DNA of 64,000 nt from Caldisericales bacterium (lineage in GTDB: Bacteria; Caldisericota; Caldisericia; JAAYUI01): positions 62,001-126,000 of the forward strand of contig JAKIZT010000005.1 of the NCBI GenBank assembly GCA_022707885.1, in the 5' to 3' direction. The notes under the pieces were generated by a model. The model was not told the origin of the DNA, searched no databases, and was given only the letters and a program-made list of their open reading frames with translations. A program made the translations under genes and the position numbers. Each line of letters starts with the position of its first letter. Position 1 is the stretch's first letter. Shown piece by piece: positions 51,976 to 60,607 of the stretch.

Positions 51976-52428
51976 ATGAATAAGGACAAAACGAAAAAGA
52001 TTGCTAGACGAACAACCGTGCAGCGGATGGCAGTTCTTGAGGAGCTAAAAAGGATGCTCACCCATCCGACAGCTGACGAGTTGTATACGAAGGTGAAACA
52101 TAAACTCTCCGGAATAAGCCTGAGTACGGTATACAGGAACCTTGAAATACTTTGTGAGGAAGGGCTCATAAAAAGGCTGCAATTCTCATCAGGTCAAACG
52201 CGCTATGACGCAACCATGTCAACTCACCATCATATAAGGTGCATGAAATGTGGAAGAGTGGGCGACATCGATTTTGAACGAACCCAGCGCATCATCGAGC
52301 TTGCAAACAAGAAAAGCGACTATGATGTGTTTGATTGCAAACTCGAATTCATCGGAATCTGCCCAAAATGCCAAAAAAACGAGAAAACCGATGTAAAAGA
52401 GATTGATACTGAAAAAATTGAAATTTGA
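51976..52428 (+). CDS. PerR-like Fur-family regulator
   Basis: This 150-aa Fur family protein has HPTADELYTKVKHKLSGISLSTVYRNLEIL (PerR-type His in HPTAD), TRYDATMSTHHHIRCMKCGRVGDI with the usual His cluster and first CxxC, and CPKCQ as the second. These residues fit a peroxide sensor with Fe2+ and structural Zn. The start at ATG 51976 is preferred over 51931, which lies in the -35 box. Rubrerythrin, desulfoferrodoxin and ferritin follow, the expected regulon. Confidence 0.9.
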   Translation: MNKDKTKKIARRTTVQRMAVLEELKRMLTHPTADELYTKVKHKLSGISLSTVYRNLEILCEEGLIKRLQFSSGQTRYDATMSTHHHIRCMKCGRVGDIDFERTQRIIELANKKSDYDVFDCKLEFIGICPKCQKNEKTDVKEIDTEKIEI

Positions 52429-52453
52429 AAAACCCAAAAACATTGTCTAAAAT
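52425..52453 (+). promoter_or_regulatory. Promoter of rbr
   Basis: TTGAAA (52425-52430, overlapping the regulator stop codon), a 17-nt spacer and TAAAAT (52448-52453) precede the rubrerythrin ATG by 19 nt. Confidence 0.55.
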
Positions 52454-52472
52454 ATAAAACAAGGAGGAAATT

Positions 52473-53048
52473 ATGAGCAATCTGAAGGGGTCGATGACCG
52501 AAAAGAATCTGTTAAAAGCTTTTGCTGGTGAAGCACAGGCAAGAAACCGCTACACCTATTTTGCCTCAAAGGCAAGAGATGAAGGATTTATGCAAATCTC
52601 TGACATCTTTGAAGAAACAGCAAACCAGGAAAAGGAACATGCAAAAAGACTTTTTAAGTTTCTCGAGGGTGGCGATCTTGAGGTAACAGCCACTTTTCCT
52701 GCAGGAATTATAAGCACGACTCTTGAAAACCTGCTGGAAGCGGCAAGTGGTGAAAACCATGAACATTCAGTAATGTACCCGGAATTTGCCAAAACGGCCG
52801 AAAAAGAAGGATTTGTACAGATCGCTGCAGTTTTTATGGCGATCGCCAACGCTGAAAAACAGCACGAGAAAAGATACCGTGCATTGGCAGCAAATATTGA
52901 AAAAGGGAAAGTTTTTAGTAGAGAACACAAGACGGTCTGGAGATGCAGGAACTGCGGTTACCTCCATGAAGGCGTGGAGGCACCAGAAGTTTGCCCAGCC
53001 TGTAATCATCCAAGGGCATACTACGAAATTCTGGCAGAAAACTGGTAA
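52473..53048 (+). CDS. rbr: Rubrerythrin
   Basis: This peroxide reductase has a four-helix diiron domain with the carboxylate/His ligands in [23 protein letters not shown] and [12 protein letters not shown], followed by a rubredoxin-like domain with WRCRNCGY and VCPACNHP binding Fe(SCys)4. AAGGAGG precedes the ATG. Electrons probably come from the rubredoxin domain of the Hrb-like protein encoded downstream or from free rubredoxin. Confidence 0.97.
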   Translation: MSNLKGSMTEKNLLKAFAGEAQARNRYTYFASKARDEGFMQISDIFEETANQEKEHAKRLFKFLEGGDLEVTATFPAGIISTTLENLLEAASGENHEHSVMYPEFAKTAEKEGFVQIAAVFMAIANAEKQHEKRYRALAANIEKGKVFSREHKTVWRCRNCGYLHEGVEAPEVCPACNHPRAYYEILAENW

Positions 53049-53081
53049 TAAATAAATCTAGAAAAGGAAAGAGGAGGATTG

Positions 53082-53462
53082 ATGGCAAACAAGCTTGAGA
53101 TTTACAAGTGCGAAATTTGTGGAAACATCGTTGAGGTCATGCATGGTGGCATGGGAACACTTGTCTGTTGCAACAAACCGATGGTCCTCCAGCAGGAAAA
53201 CACGGTTGATGCGTCAAAAGAAAAGCATGTTCCAGTCATCGAACACACGCCTGAAGGGGTAAAAGTAAAGGTCGGGGCTGTTGCCCATCCGATGGAAGAA
53301 AAACACTATATTGAGTGGATACAGATAATATTTGGTGACAAGGCATGCAGACAATTCCTGAAACCGGGTGACCCGCCAGAGGCGACATTCAATGTCCATC
53401 CGGACAAGGTGGTGGCAAGGGAATACTGCAACATTCATGGCCTCTGGAAAGGAGAGATGTAA
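53082..53462 (+). CDS. dfx: Desulfoferrodoxin (superoxide reductase)
   Basis: The N-terminal desulforedoxin domain has YKCEICG and LVCCNKP (four Cys for Fe centre I). The SOR domain has [21 protein letters not shown] and CNIHGLW, giving four His and one Cys for centre II. Superoxide is reduced to peroxide, which rubrerythrin removes. The start is ATG 53082 with GAGGAGG. It ends directly at the ferritin start. Confidence 0.97.
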   Translation: MANKLEIYKCEICGNIVEVMHGGMGTLVCCNKPMVLQQENTVDASKEKHVPVIEHTPEGVKVKVGAVAHPMEEKHYIEWIQIIFGDKACRQFLKPGDPPEATFNVHPDKVVAREYCNIHGLWKGEM

Positions 53463-53975
53463 GTGGTACCAAACAAAACGCACGAGCTGATGAACGATCA
53501 GATCAAACATGAGCTTGAATCTTATTATCTCTACCTGAACATGGCGGCATATTTCCATGACCAGAACCTAGACGGGATGGCAAGCTGGATGAGGGCGCAA
53601 GCACACGAAGAAATGGTCCATTCGATGAAATTTTTCAACCACCTGGTGGAGCGCGGTGCAAAAGTCACCCTGTATCCCATTTCAGTCCTGAAAGCTGCAT
53701 GGGAAAACCCTCTCCAGGCATGGAAAGAAGCCTATGATCATGAACTCTTCATCTCCTCCAAAATCTGCAATCTTGTGAAAGTGGCCAAAGAAATCGAAGA
53801 TTTCACATCAATGCCACTGCTCCACTGGTTCCTTGAGGAACAGATAGAGGAAGAAAAGCAGACCCAGGAAGTGGTTGCACTGCTCGAAAGGGCAGGTTCT
53901 TCAGGTATGTCACTGATCTATGCAGACCAGGGACTCGGCCACCGCAAACCGGGCGAGGGCTCGGCACTGGCATAG
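53463..53975 (+). CDS. ftn: Ferritin (non-heme)
   Basis: The 170-aa ferritin has ferroxidase ligands in HELESYYLYLNMA (Glu), AHEEMVHSMKFFNHL (Glu, His) and FLEEQIEEEKQ. It stores iron and consumes oxidant. The start is GTG 53463, directly after the dfx stop, with AAAGGAGAG upstream. A terminator follows, so rbr-dfx-ftn form one unit. Confidence 0.96.
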   Translation: MVPNKTHELMNDQIKHELESYYLYLNMAAYFHDQNLDGMASWMRAQAHEEMVHSMKFFNHLVERGAKVTLYPISVLKAAWENPLQAWKEAYDHELFISSKICNLVKVAKEIEDFTSMPLLHWFLEEQIEEEKQTQEVVALLERAGSSGMSLIYADQGLGHRKPGEGSALA

Positions 53976-53990
53976 GAAACACTGCCACCA

Positions 53991-54020
53991 AAAAGGCGGG
54001 GGAACACCCCGCCTTTTTTT
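53991..54020 (+). terminator. Rho-independent terminator after ftn
   Basis: The stem GGCGGGG (53995-54001) with CCCCGCC (54007-54013) is flanked by A4 and followed by T7. Confidence 0.93.
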
Positions 54021-54044
54021 GTGCTATATATTTTTTGAAAATCT

Positions 54045-54072
54045 TTTGCAGTTTACCCAAAAAATGTAAAAT
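54045..54072 (+). promoter_or_regulatory. Promoter giving a probable leaderless transcript
   Basis: TTTGCA (54045-54050), a 16-nt spacer and TAAAAT (54067-54072) end 6 nt before the ATG at 54079. No Shine-Dalgarno fits in between. Confidence 0.5.
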
Positions 54073-54078
54073 GGGCAC

Positions 54079-54912
54079 ATGGAAAACTCCAAGATTCAAA
54101 ACTTCAAAAATGAACGCGACAGACTGAACAAGGTCCTCTCTGAATATGCCGGCAAAACCATGAAAGAATTCATGGGGCTGGATTACAGGTGTTACCAGAC
54201 TGGCGCCCTCACGGAAAAAACCAAGGAGTTGATGGGACTTGTCGCCTCGCTGGTGCTCCGCTGTGATGACTGTATAAACTACCACCTTATGCAATGCCTG
54301 GAGAAGAATGTCAGCGATGAGGAACTGGTTGATACACTAACGATTGGCCTCATAGTTGGCGGTTCCATAACAATCCCACATATAAGGAGGGCCTTTGACA
54401 TCTGGGACGAGTCAAAAACGGCATCCTTCGAGGCCGATCGCAAGGCAGGTTTTTTAAAAGTGGCCGGAATGGTAAAGGATGTTCTTGCAAAAGAACAAAA
54501 CCCCAGGAGAGCACTGGAAGCAGTTTGCCTGTTGCTTAAAAATAACGTTCCGCACTACGACTGGGTTGGCTACTATATCACAGACCCAAACAAACCAAAC
54601 GAGCTTGTCCTTGGGCCGTATGCCGGGGAACCGACCGAGCACACAAGAATATCTTTCGGGCAGGGCATCTGCGGGCAGGCCGCGGAGAAGAAAACCAGTT
54701 TCATCATTCAGGATGTTTCAAAAGAAACAAACTACCTCTCATGCTCGTTCAGGGTCAAATCGGAAATCGTCATTCCAGTCATGGATGGCGACAAAGTGAT
54801 TGGCGAGCTGGACATAGATTCGCACAAAATCTCTCCTTTCACTGAAGAAGACGAGGTGTTCCTTGAAGAGGTGGTTGGACTCACGAAAACATATGTAAAA
54901 CAAATTTTGTAA
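54079..54912 (+). CDS. AhpD-like (CMD) / GAF (fRMsr-like) fusion
   Basis: Residues 1-115 are a carboxymuconolactone-decarboxylase/AhpD-like domain with the redox motif RCDDCINYH (Cys62, Cys65, His69). Residues 125-277 are a GAF domain of the free-methionine-(R)-sulfoxide reductase type: DWVGYYI, LGPYAGEP, GQGICGQA (Cys198), YLSCSFRVKSEIVIPV (Cys222) and GELDIDS. Cys222 matches the catalytic Cys of fRMsr, while the resolving Cys expected after GPYAGEP is replaced by Thr/Glu/His. The AhpD-like CxxC may substitute. The gene is separately transcribed between ftn and fprA, consistent with oxidant repair. Enzyme activity is inferred. Confidence 0.82.
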   Translation: MENSKIQNFKNERDRLNKVLSEYAGKTMKEFMGLDYRCYQTGALTEKTKELMGLVASLVLRCDDCINYHLMQCLEKNVSDEELVDTLTIGLIVGGSITIPHIRRAFDIWDESKTASFEADRKAGFLKVAGMVKDVLAKEQNPRRALEAVCLLLKNNVPHYDWVGYYITDPNKPNELVLGPYAGEPTEHTRISFGQGICGQAAEKKTSFIIQDVSKETNYLSCSFRVKSEIVIPVMDGDKVIGELDIDSHKISPFTEEDEVFLEEVVGLTKTYVKQIL

Positions 54913-54983
54913 AATGATAAAATGCAATTCAATACAACGCTTTATTTTTATATCGTCTTGTGTAAATTTCTAATGGAGGAACA

Positions 54984-56201
54984 ATGCCAGGGATATACAA
55001 AGCAGTAAAAGTTACCGACAAAGTTTGGTGGGTTGGGGTCATCGACCGCTCGCTCAAGGAATTCCATGGATACAGGACGCCAAGGGGGACAACATACAAT
55101 GCCTACCTCGTCATGGCCGACAGGATAACTCTTATCGACACTGTCAAGAAACCGCATTTTTCAGAGATGATGGAAAGGATTTCCTCGGTGGTTGATCCTT
55201 CAAAAATTGACTACATCATCTCGAACCATGCCGAAATGGACCATTCAGGTTGCCTGATTGAGGCCATGGAAGCAATAAAACCTGAAAAAGTCTTTGCTTC
55301 CACGGTTGGTGCTTCTGTGCTCAGGGACGAACTGCATGGCATAGGCGAGATAACACCTGTAAAAGACGGCGAAACCCTGAGCCTTGGGAACATGAATGCG
55401 ACATTCATCGAGTCAAGGATGCTCCACTGGCCAGACAGCATGATGACTTATCTGGACAGTGAAAAACTGCTTTTCTCGCAGGATGCGTTCGGAATGCACC
55501 TTGGCACCTACAAAAAATTTGACGACGAAATCCCATGGGACATGCTGGAGTGGGAAGCAAAAACATACTACGCAAACATAATTCTTCCCTACTCCGATTT
55601 TGTCCTAAAATTCTTCGACAAACTCGGTGGATTGAACCTGGACATCAAAACCATTGCACCGGACCACGGCCCGATCTGGAGATCAAGGATTCCACAAATC
55701 CTCGAACTGTATAAAAAAATGGCCGCACAGAAATTTTGTGAGAGGGCAATTGTTGTCTACGACACGATGTGGCACTCGACCGAGATGATGGCAAAAGCAA
55801 TCTGCGAGGGCCTGGATTCACAGGGCATCGAGACCATGCTTTACCCGCTCGAATCGTCGCACAGGACATTCATAGCCACGGAATTGATTGAGGCAGGCGC
55901 CCTGATAGTTGGTTCATCAACGCTCAATCGCAACATGTTGCCAAGGGTTGCAGACATTCTTACATACCTGAAAGGTCTTTCACCAAGGAACCTCATAGGT
56001 GCCTCATTCGGGTCATACGGCTGGAGTGGCGAGGCAGCAGACCAGATTGCAAAGATGCTGGGCGAGATGAAGGTGAATCTCGTTACTGACCCATTAAAGG
56101 TAAAGCACGTTCCGAAAAGCGAGGACCTGAAAAAATGCTATGAGCTAGGGGCCCTGCTTGGAGAAAAACTTAGGGAAGGTTGCAAGCTACCGCAACAGTA
56201 A
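54984..56201 (+). CDS. fprA: FprA-type diiron flavoprotein (O2/NO reductase)
   Basis: This 405-aa enzyme reduces oxygen to water or nitric oxide to N2O. The N-terminal metallo-beta-lactamase domain has diiron ligands in [23 protein letters not shown] and APDHGP. The C-terminal flavodoxin domain (about 250-400) has [16 protein letters not shown] and [10 protein letters not shown] for FMN. GGAGGAAC precedes the ATG. The next gene encodes a flavin reductase-rubredoxin fusion, the known electron donor for FprA in Moorella. Confidence 0.96.
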   Translation: MPGIYKAVKVTDKVWWVGVIDRSLKEFHGYRTPRGTTYNAYLVMADRITLIDTVKKPHFSEMMERISSVVDPSKIDYIISNHAEMDHSGCLIEAMEAIKPEKVFASTVGASVLRDELHGIGEITPVKDGETLSLGNMNATFIESRMLHWPDSMMTYLDSEKLLFSQDAFGMHLGTYKKFDDEIPWDMLEWEAKTYYANIILPYSDFVLKFFDKLGGLNLDIKTIAPDHGPIWRSRIPQILELYKKMAAQKFCERAIVVYDTMWHSTEMMAKAICEGLDSQGIETMLYPLESSHRTFIATELIEAGALIVGSSTLNRNMLPRVADILTYLKGLSPRNLIGASFGSYGWSGEAADQIAKMLGEMKVNLVTDPLKVKHVPKSEDLKKCYELGALLGEKLREGCKLPQQ

Positions 56202-56209
56202 GGAGAAAA

Positions 56210-56911
56210 ATGCCACTGGACAAAAAAGCCCTCTGGACAATATCTTACGGCATGTATGTTGTCACATCGCAGTGCGATGGCAACAGAGCAAACGGCCAGA
56301 TAGCAAATACGGTCTTCCAGGTCACATCGGAACCGCCAAAGATCGCCATTTCAATCAACAAGGAAAACCTCACCCATGAAATCATCGACAAGGGAAAGGT
56401 TTTTGCGGTATCAGTTCTGGAAGAAAACACCCCAATGGAATTTATTGGCCTGTTCGGATTCAGGGGTGGCAGAGACACCGACAAACTCTCGAAGTCAGCC
56501 TACAAGGAAGGCCTGGGTTGCCCACTGGTCACAGAAAACAGCCTTGCAATAATGGAGGCAAAGGTGGTTGGCCAGCTTGATGCCGGCACCCACACAGTAT
56601 TTTTGGGAGAGATAATTTCAGCCGAAGTCCTCAGGGAGGGGAAACCTCTCACTTACGAAATTTACCACCAGAGAAAAGGCAAGGCCCCAAAATCGGCCCC
56701 GACTTTCCAGGAAACTGCAAAAGAAGAAAACAAACCACAGGAGGAAAAGACCATGAAAAAATACACATGCAACGTTTGCGGCTACGTTTATGACCCGGCA
56801 AAGGGTGACCCGGACAATGGAGTTCCAGCAGGAACACCTTTTGAAAAACTCCCTGATAATTGGGTCTGTCCAATCTGCGGCGCCGCCAAGTCAGAATTCT
56901 CCCCGGAGTGA
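56210..56911 (+). CDS. hrb: High-molecular-weight rubredoxin (flavin reductase-rubredoxin)
   Basis: Residues 1-160 form a flavin-reductase-like FMN domain ([36 protein letters not shown]), and a Glu/Lys-rich linker leads to a C-terminal rubredoxin ([12 protein letters not shown] and [13 protein letters not shown], four Cys). The chain would take electrons from NADH via FMN and pass them to FprA or rubrerythrin. ATG 56210 with AAGGAG is used. It overlaps the next gene by 4 nt (GTGA). Confidence 0.95.
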   Translation: MPLDKKALWTISYGMYVVTSQCDGNRANGQIANTVFQVTSEPPKIAISINKENLTHEIIDKGKVFAVSVLEENTPMEFIGLFGFRGGRDTDKLSKSAYKEGLGCPLVTENSLAIMEAKVVGQLDAGTHTVFLGEIISAEVLREGKPLTYEIYHQRKGKAPKSAPTFQETAKEENKPQEEKTMKKYTCNVCGYVYDPAKGDPDNGVPAGTPFEKLPDNWVCPICGAAKSEFSPE

Positions 56912-57768
56912 ATGGCGACCTGCTCCATGAAAGGTTGGAGCAGCTTTATCAACAATACGCCAGAAGGGAGTTTGTACACCCTGACCCGCTGGAATTCCTG
57001 TATCTCTACCAGGACCCGGGCGACAGGGAAATAGCTGGGCTTATTGCATCGTCGCTGGCCTATGGCAGGGTCGCGCAGATCCTCAAGTCCGTCCGGAAGG
57101 TTCTGGATGTTCTTGGCAGTTCGCCAAGACTGTTCCTTCTTGAAACTTCTCCCAGCCTCCTTGAAAAGCTCTTTGCAGGATTCAAGCACAGGTTCACAAC
57201 TGGCGAGGAAATTGCCGCCATGCTTTTGGGAACAAGGCGTGTACTGAAAGAATTTGGCAATCTTAACGAGTGTTTTGTCCATGGCCTGAAAAAATCTGGT
57301 GGTGAGATGGTTGAAGCACAATGCTTTTTCACATCCAGCATTATAGGTGGAGGGTGCAAAAACAGCCTTGTTCCAGCCCCTGAAAAAGATTCTGCCTGCA
57401 AAAGGCTGAATCTGTATTTCAGGTGGATGGTCAGGGACAGCGATGTCGACCCTGGAGGCTGGAACGGTGTTTCAAAAAAGGGGCTGATTGTCCCATTGGA
57501 TACCCACATGTTCAATATTTGCAGGAAACTTGGCCTCACAGACAGAAACCAGGCAAACCTGAAAACAGCCCTTCAGATAACGGAAAATTTCAGAAAATAT
57601 GATCCTGATGACCCAACAAGGTACGATTTCCCACTCACAAGGCTTGGGATAAGAACGGACACCGATCTGGACGGATTCCTTGCCTCATGTGGAGTTGATT
57701 GCGCAATACAAAAACCAACAAAAAAGACAGGTTCTCCAAAAAAACTTAACTCCTCCAGCCAGATCTGA
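56908..57768 (+). CDS. TIGR02757 (DUF2400) family protein
   Basis: The sequence follows the TIGR02757 family: [30 protein letters not shown], then [42 protein letters not shown] and [18 protein letters not shown]. The helix-hairpin-helix-like end suggests a DNA glycosylase relative, but no activity is established. I start at GTG 56908, overlapping the hrb stop. The frame is open 16 codons further up but overlaps hrb. Confidence 0.88.
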   Translation: MNGDLLHERLEQLYQQYARREFVHPDPLEFLYLYQDPGDREIAGLIASSLAYGRVAQILKSVRKVLDVLGSSPRLFLLETSPSLLEKLFAGFKHRFTTGEEIAAMLLGTRRVLKEFGNLNECFVHGLKKSGGEMVEAQCFFTSSIIGGGCKNSLVPAPEKDSACKRLNLYFRWMVRDSDVDPGGWNGVSKKGLIVPLDTHMFNICRKLGLTDRNQANLKTALQITENFRKYDPDDPTRYDFPLTRLGIRTDTDLDGFLASCGVDCAIQKPTKKTGSPKKLNSSSQI

Positions 57769-57827
57769 TTTCAAGATGGCCATTAATATTGTACTGGAGC
57801 GAGTTTCAGGAGCTAAATAAAACAGGG

Positions 57828-57856
57828 TTGACAAACCACAAGCATGCTGTTTAACT
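57828..57856 (+). promoter_or_regulatory. Possible promoter of the mgtE leader
   Basis: A perfect TTGACA (57828-57833) is followed after 17 nt by TTAACT (57851-57856), a weak -10. It would start the mRNA about 25 nt before the leader ORF. Confidence 0.45.
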
Positions 57857-57885
57857 ACACAAAAAACAAAAAGAAGGAGGTTCTC

Positions 57886-57957
57886 ATGGAAGCTATGGAA
57901 TCTGATAGCCCTAGCCCTTACCCTAGTTGCACAAACAGCGCCATGAGGCCAGTCTAA
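57886..57957 (+). CDS. 23-aa acidic, proline-rich leader peptide of mgtE
   Basis: A short ORF with AAGGAGG (57874-57880) 5 nt before ATG encodes MEAMESDSPSPYPSC and then TNSAMRPV. Three acidic residues (2, 5, 7) and three prolines at 9, 11 and 13 make it like MgtL, whose acidic/proline start destabilises ribosomes at low Mg2+. It ends 51 nt before mgtE. Its last codons form one arm of an alternative RNA structure that controls the mgtE ribosome binding site. Not recognised as any known peptide. Confidence 0.7.
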   Translation: MEAMESDSPSPYPSCTNSAMRPV

Positions 57958-58005
57958 TCCCTTCTGAAACTTGCCTCATGCCATCAAATCACTTTTGGAG
58001 GCAAG
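57942..58005 (+). promoter_or_regulatory. Alternative hairpins controlling the mgtE Shine-Dalgarno
   Basis: Arm A CATGAGGC (57942-57949, last codons of the leader ORF) can pair with arm B GCCTCATG (57973-57980). Arm B, as CTTGCCTC (57970-57977), can instead pair with arm C GAGGCAAG (57998-58005), which contains the mgtE Shine-Dalgarno. Both stems are 8 bp with five G-C pairs and exclude each other. A ribosome at the leader stop would cover A and allow B:C (off). Early ribosome loss leaves A:B (on). The sequence is direct, the regulation inferred. Confidence 0.65.
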
Positions 58006-58008
58006 CGC

Positions 58009-59385
58009 ATGAAAAACGAAATCAGGGAACAACTCCTGTCACTACTCGAAGAGGGCAGGCTCAAGGCAATTGAGGAATATTGCAATGAATTTTCCTCGTC
58101 TGACATTGCAGATGCCATTGCAGAACTCGATCCAGAAACAATGGTCAAAATCCTCCGTGCTATTGAGATACACCAGTCCGGAGAAGTCATGGGCTATCTT
58201 GACCTGGACACACAGGTCGAGCTGGCCGAAAAACTGAAAAAAGAAGACCTTGCGTCACTCATTTCCCACATGCTTTCCGATGAAGGTGCAGACCTCATCA
58301 ATGAATTGCCAGAACCCCTCTCGAATAGCCTGATGCCACTGCTTGCAAAGGCAAAAAGGGAACAACTCAAGTCACTGGCCGAACAGGAAGAAGGAACATG
58401 CGGCGCCCTCATGAGTGCTGACTATGTTACGGTCGGACCCAACATGACAATAGCCCAGGCAACAGAGAAAGTCAGGCTCGATGGGCCGCACAAGGAAACG
58501 ATCTATTATATTTATGTGGTTGATGGATCAAACAGGCTTTTGGGCATGATTTCCCTTAGAAATCTCATTGTCAATGATCCGCGCAAAAAAGTGTCCGATG
58601 TCATGTTTGAAGACCTTGAGATGGTAAAAACAGCCGATCCTCAGGAAAAAGCAGCAGAGACAATACAAAAGTATGACTTAATTGCCATTCCTGTAATAAA
58701 CGACAGGGGCCAGCTAGTTGGCGTGATAACACATGATGATGCGGCAGATGTTATAACCGAGGAACAGACGGAAGACATACTCGGAATGGGAAAGATCGTT
58801 CCGACAGCAGGGGAAATGGCATATCTCAAATCATCTCCATTCCAGAATTTCCTCAAAAGAATACCATGGGTTGCCTCGCTGGCCACACTGGGCCTGATAA
58901 GCGGAACCATCCTCCACACTTTCCAGGATTCGCTTTCCAAACTGATCATTCTTGCTCTGTACATGCCAATGCTTGCGGATACCGGTGGTAACTGCGGCAC
59001 CCAGTCTTCAACGGTCATCATAAGGGCACTCGCACTCAAGGAGATAACACCAAAACATTTCTTCAGGATAATAGGCAAGGAATTTGCCACAGGAATCATG
59101 ATGAGCGTTCTTTTGGGACTGCTCGCTTTCTTGAAAGTCATACTTCTCTCCAGCGGGGAGGCGTTGCCGGCAGGATTCACCCTGATAAACGTCGGAATAA
59201 TGATTTCTCTTGCCCTCTCAATACAGGTTGTAACATCGACTGTCGTCGGTGCCACCTTGCCACTTGTTGTGTCTGCAATCAAGCTTGACCCAGCGCTTAT
59301 TGCCAGCCCAGCATTGACAACAATCGTTGACATGAGCGGATTGCTGATTTATTTCTCCCTGGCCAAGCTGCTGCTCGGGCTATAG
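58009..59385 (+). CDS. mgtE: Magnesium transporter MgtE
   Basis: This 458-aa channel has an N-domain of helical repeats (about 10-125), two CBS domains (about 130-250; GALMSADYVTV, VVDGSNRLLGMISLRNLI, LIAIPVINDRGQLVGVITHDDAADVI) and five C-terminal membrane helices with MPMLADTGGNCGTQSSTVIIRAL lining the pore. The cytoplasmic part closes the pore at high Mg2+. GGAGG 7 nt before the ATG is the mgtE ribosome binding site and lies in arm C of the switch. I see no M-box in the leader. Confidence 0.97.
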   Translation: MKNEIREQLLSLLEEGRLKAIEEYCNEFSSSDIADAIAELDPETMVKILRAIEIHQSGEVMGYLDLDTQVELAEKLKKEDLASLISHMLSDEGADLINELPEPLSNSLMPLLAKAKREQLKSLAEQEEGTCGALMSADYVTVGPNMTIAQATEKVRLDGPHKETIYYIYVVDGSNRLLGMISLRNLIVNDPRKKVSDVMFEDLEMVKTADPQEKAAETIQKYDLIAIPVINDRGQLVGVITHDDAADVITEEQTEDILGMGKIVPTAGEMAYLKSSPFQNFLKRIPWVASLATLGLISGTILHTFQDSLSKLIILALYMPMLADTGGNCGTQSSTVIIRALALKEITPKHFFRIIGKEFATGIMMSVLLGLLAFLKVILLSSGEALPAGFTLINVGIMISLALSIQVVTSTVVGATLPLVVSAIKLDPALIASPALTTIVDMSGLLIYFSLAKLLLGL

Positions 59386-59421
59386 CATTTGAACGGACAA
59401 TAGAATAAAATTCCACTCAAG

Positions 59422-60561
59422 GTGAGAAACAGAGAAAACAAGCTGATAATTGCCCTTCTCTCCACAATCCTGGCACTGTCATTTGTGGGTGCTCAGATCG
59501 CAAATGGTGAGACATCTTTTGCAAAGCTCTGGGAAACAAGAAGGATAATTCCCCTCATAACAAAAGATGGTGTCCTTGTCGCAGGCTGGCCAAACATGGG
59601 AAACCAGACCCTGTTTGCATGCTTTGATTCCAAGACTGGCAAGCAATTGTGGAAGGAAAATAAAAAAGAGCCTGTTAACTGGGATGCCATAAGGGCCGAC
59701 AATTTCCAGCTTGAAGGTGACAGGCTTTTTGTTCTCCAGCGCGAAGGCGACAAATACTCATTCAATTGTTTCAATAAAAATGATGGCAAGCAGATATGGT
59801 CGCTTGGAATGCTTGATGATATCAACCCCGAGAAAATGCCATTCGTGGATGGCAACAATTTCTACTTGATCCAGCATGGCATCATACAATGTTTTGATTC
59901 TGGAAACGGACAATTGCTCTGGAAGGCGGGCACAGGCTCCGGGCCACTAAAGCGACTGGCTGGAGTATACAAAGGGTTGCAGTTCTGGACAGGGAACCAC
60001 GTCATGTGTCTGGATCTGAAAACAAAATCACAATTGTGGGCAACACCCCAAAATGACTGCCCGCTTGCCCCAAACAATCTTGACGGAATACTGGGAAACA
60101 CCCCGTGTTTTGTTGGAGATTACGTATTCTTCCTTGGCCATGATTGCGATGTCGCAGGAGGACTGTCCATATTCTGCAGAAACATCTTCACCGGAAAAAC
60201 AAAAGCAAAACTTGACAGGCCATTCGGAATAGTGGCTACAAAAGAATTTTTCGTATCAGTAGTACCAACCGGGCAGGGCAATTTCAAAATGTATGCGTTC
60301 GATCCGGAATCAGGGACCAATGTTTGGGAAACAAGGGTGGAGAGAACGGTCAGGGAATTCATGTTCTCTCTTGGAGACAGGTTTATCCGGACAAAATTTG
60401 GAGAAAACCAGACAACACTGGCTATCCTATGTGATGCAAAAACAGGCAGGGAAATTTCGACAACCGACCTCGGAGAGGGTGTTACAAATATAATCCAGGA
60501 TGGCAAACTTCTTTTTGTTGAGTCCAACAACAAAACAACCTGCTATAAAATTTCCGGATAA
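59422..60561 (+). CDS. Exported PQQ-like beta-propeller protein
   Basis: The signal peptide (about 1-29, ending NGE) precedes a propeller of PQQ/BamB-like blades: CFDSKTGKQLWKE, CFNKNDGKQIWSL, CFDSGNGQLLWKA, CLDLKTKSQLWAT, AFDPESGTNVWET and LCDAKTGREIS. It resembles BamB or PQQ dehydrogenase scaffolds without the dehydrogenase residues. The GTG start has no good ribosome binding site. It lies 36 nt after mgtE and may be cotranscribed. It resembles the propellers of the 1709-aa protein in the window. Confidence 0.8.
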   Translation: MRNRENKLIIALLSTILALSFVGAQIANGETSFAKLWETRRIIPLITKDGVLVAGWPNMGNQTLFACFDSKTGKQLWKENKKEPVNWDAIRADNFQLEGDRLFVLQREGDKYSFNCFNKNDGKQIWSLGMLDDINPEKMPFVDGNNFYLIQHGIIQCFDSGNGQLLWKAGTGSGPLKRLAGVYKGLQFWTGNHVMCLDLKTKSQLWATPQNDCPLAPNNLDGILGNTPCFVGDYVFFLGHDCDVAGGLSIFCRNIFTGKTKAKLDRPFGIVATKEFFVSVVPTGQGNFKMYAFDPESGTNVWETRVERTVREFMFSLGDRFIRTKFGENQTTLAILCDAKTGREISTTDLGEGVTNIIQDGKLLFVESNNKTTCYKISG

Positions 60562-60607
60562 TAGAACAGCGCATGCTATTCAAAAAAATACAAAGGAGGG
60601 ACAGGAA

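Noticed and set aside
57769-58008. M-box Mg2+ riboswitch before mgtE
   Set aside because: The region is short and shows a coding leader and simple alternative stems, not the multi-helix M-box core.
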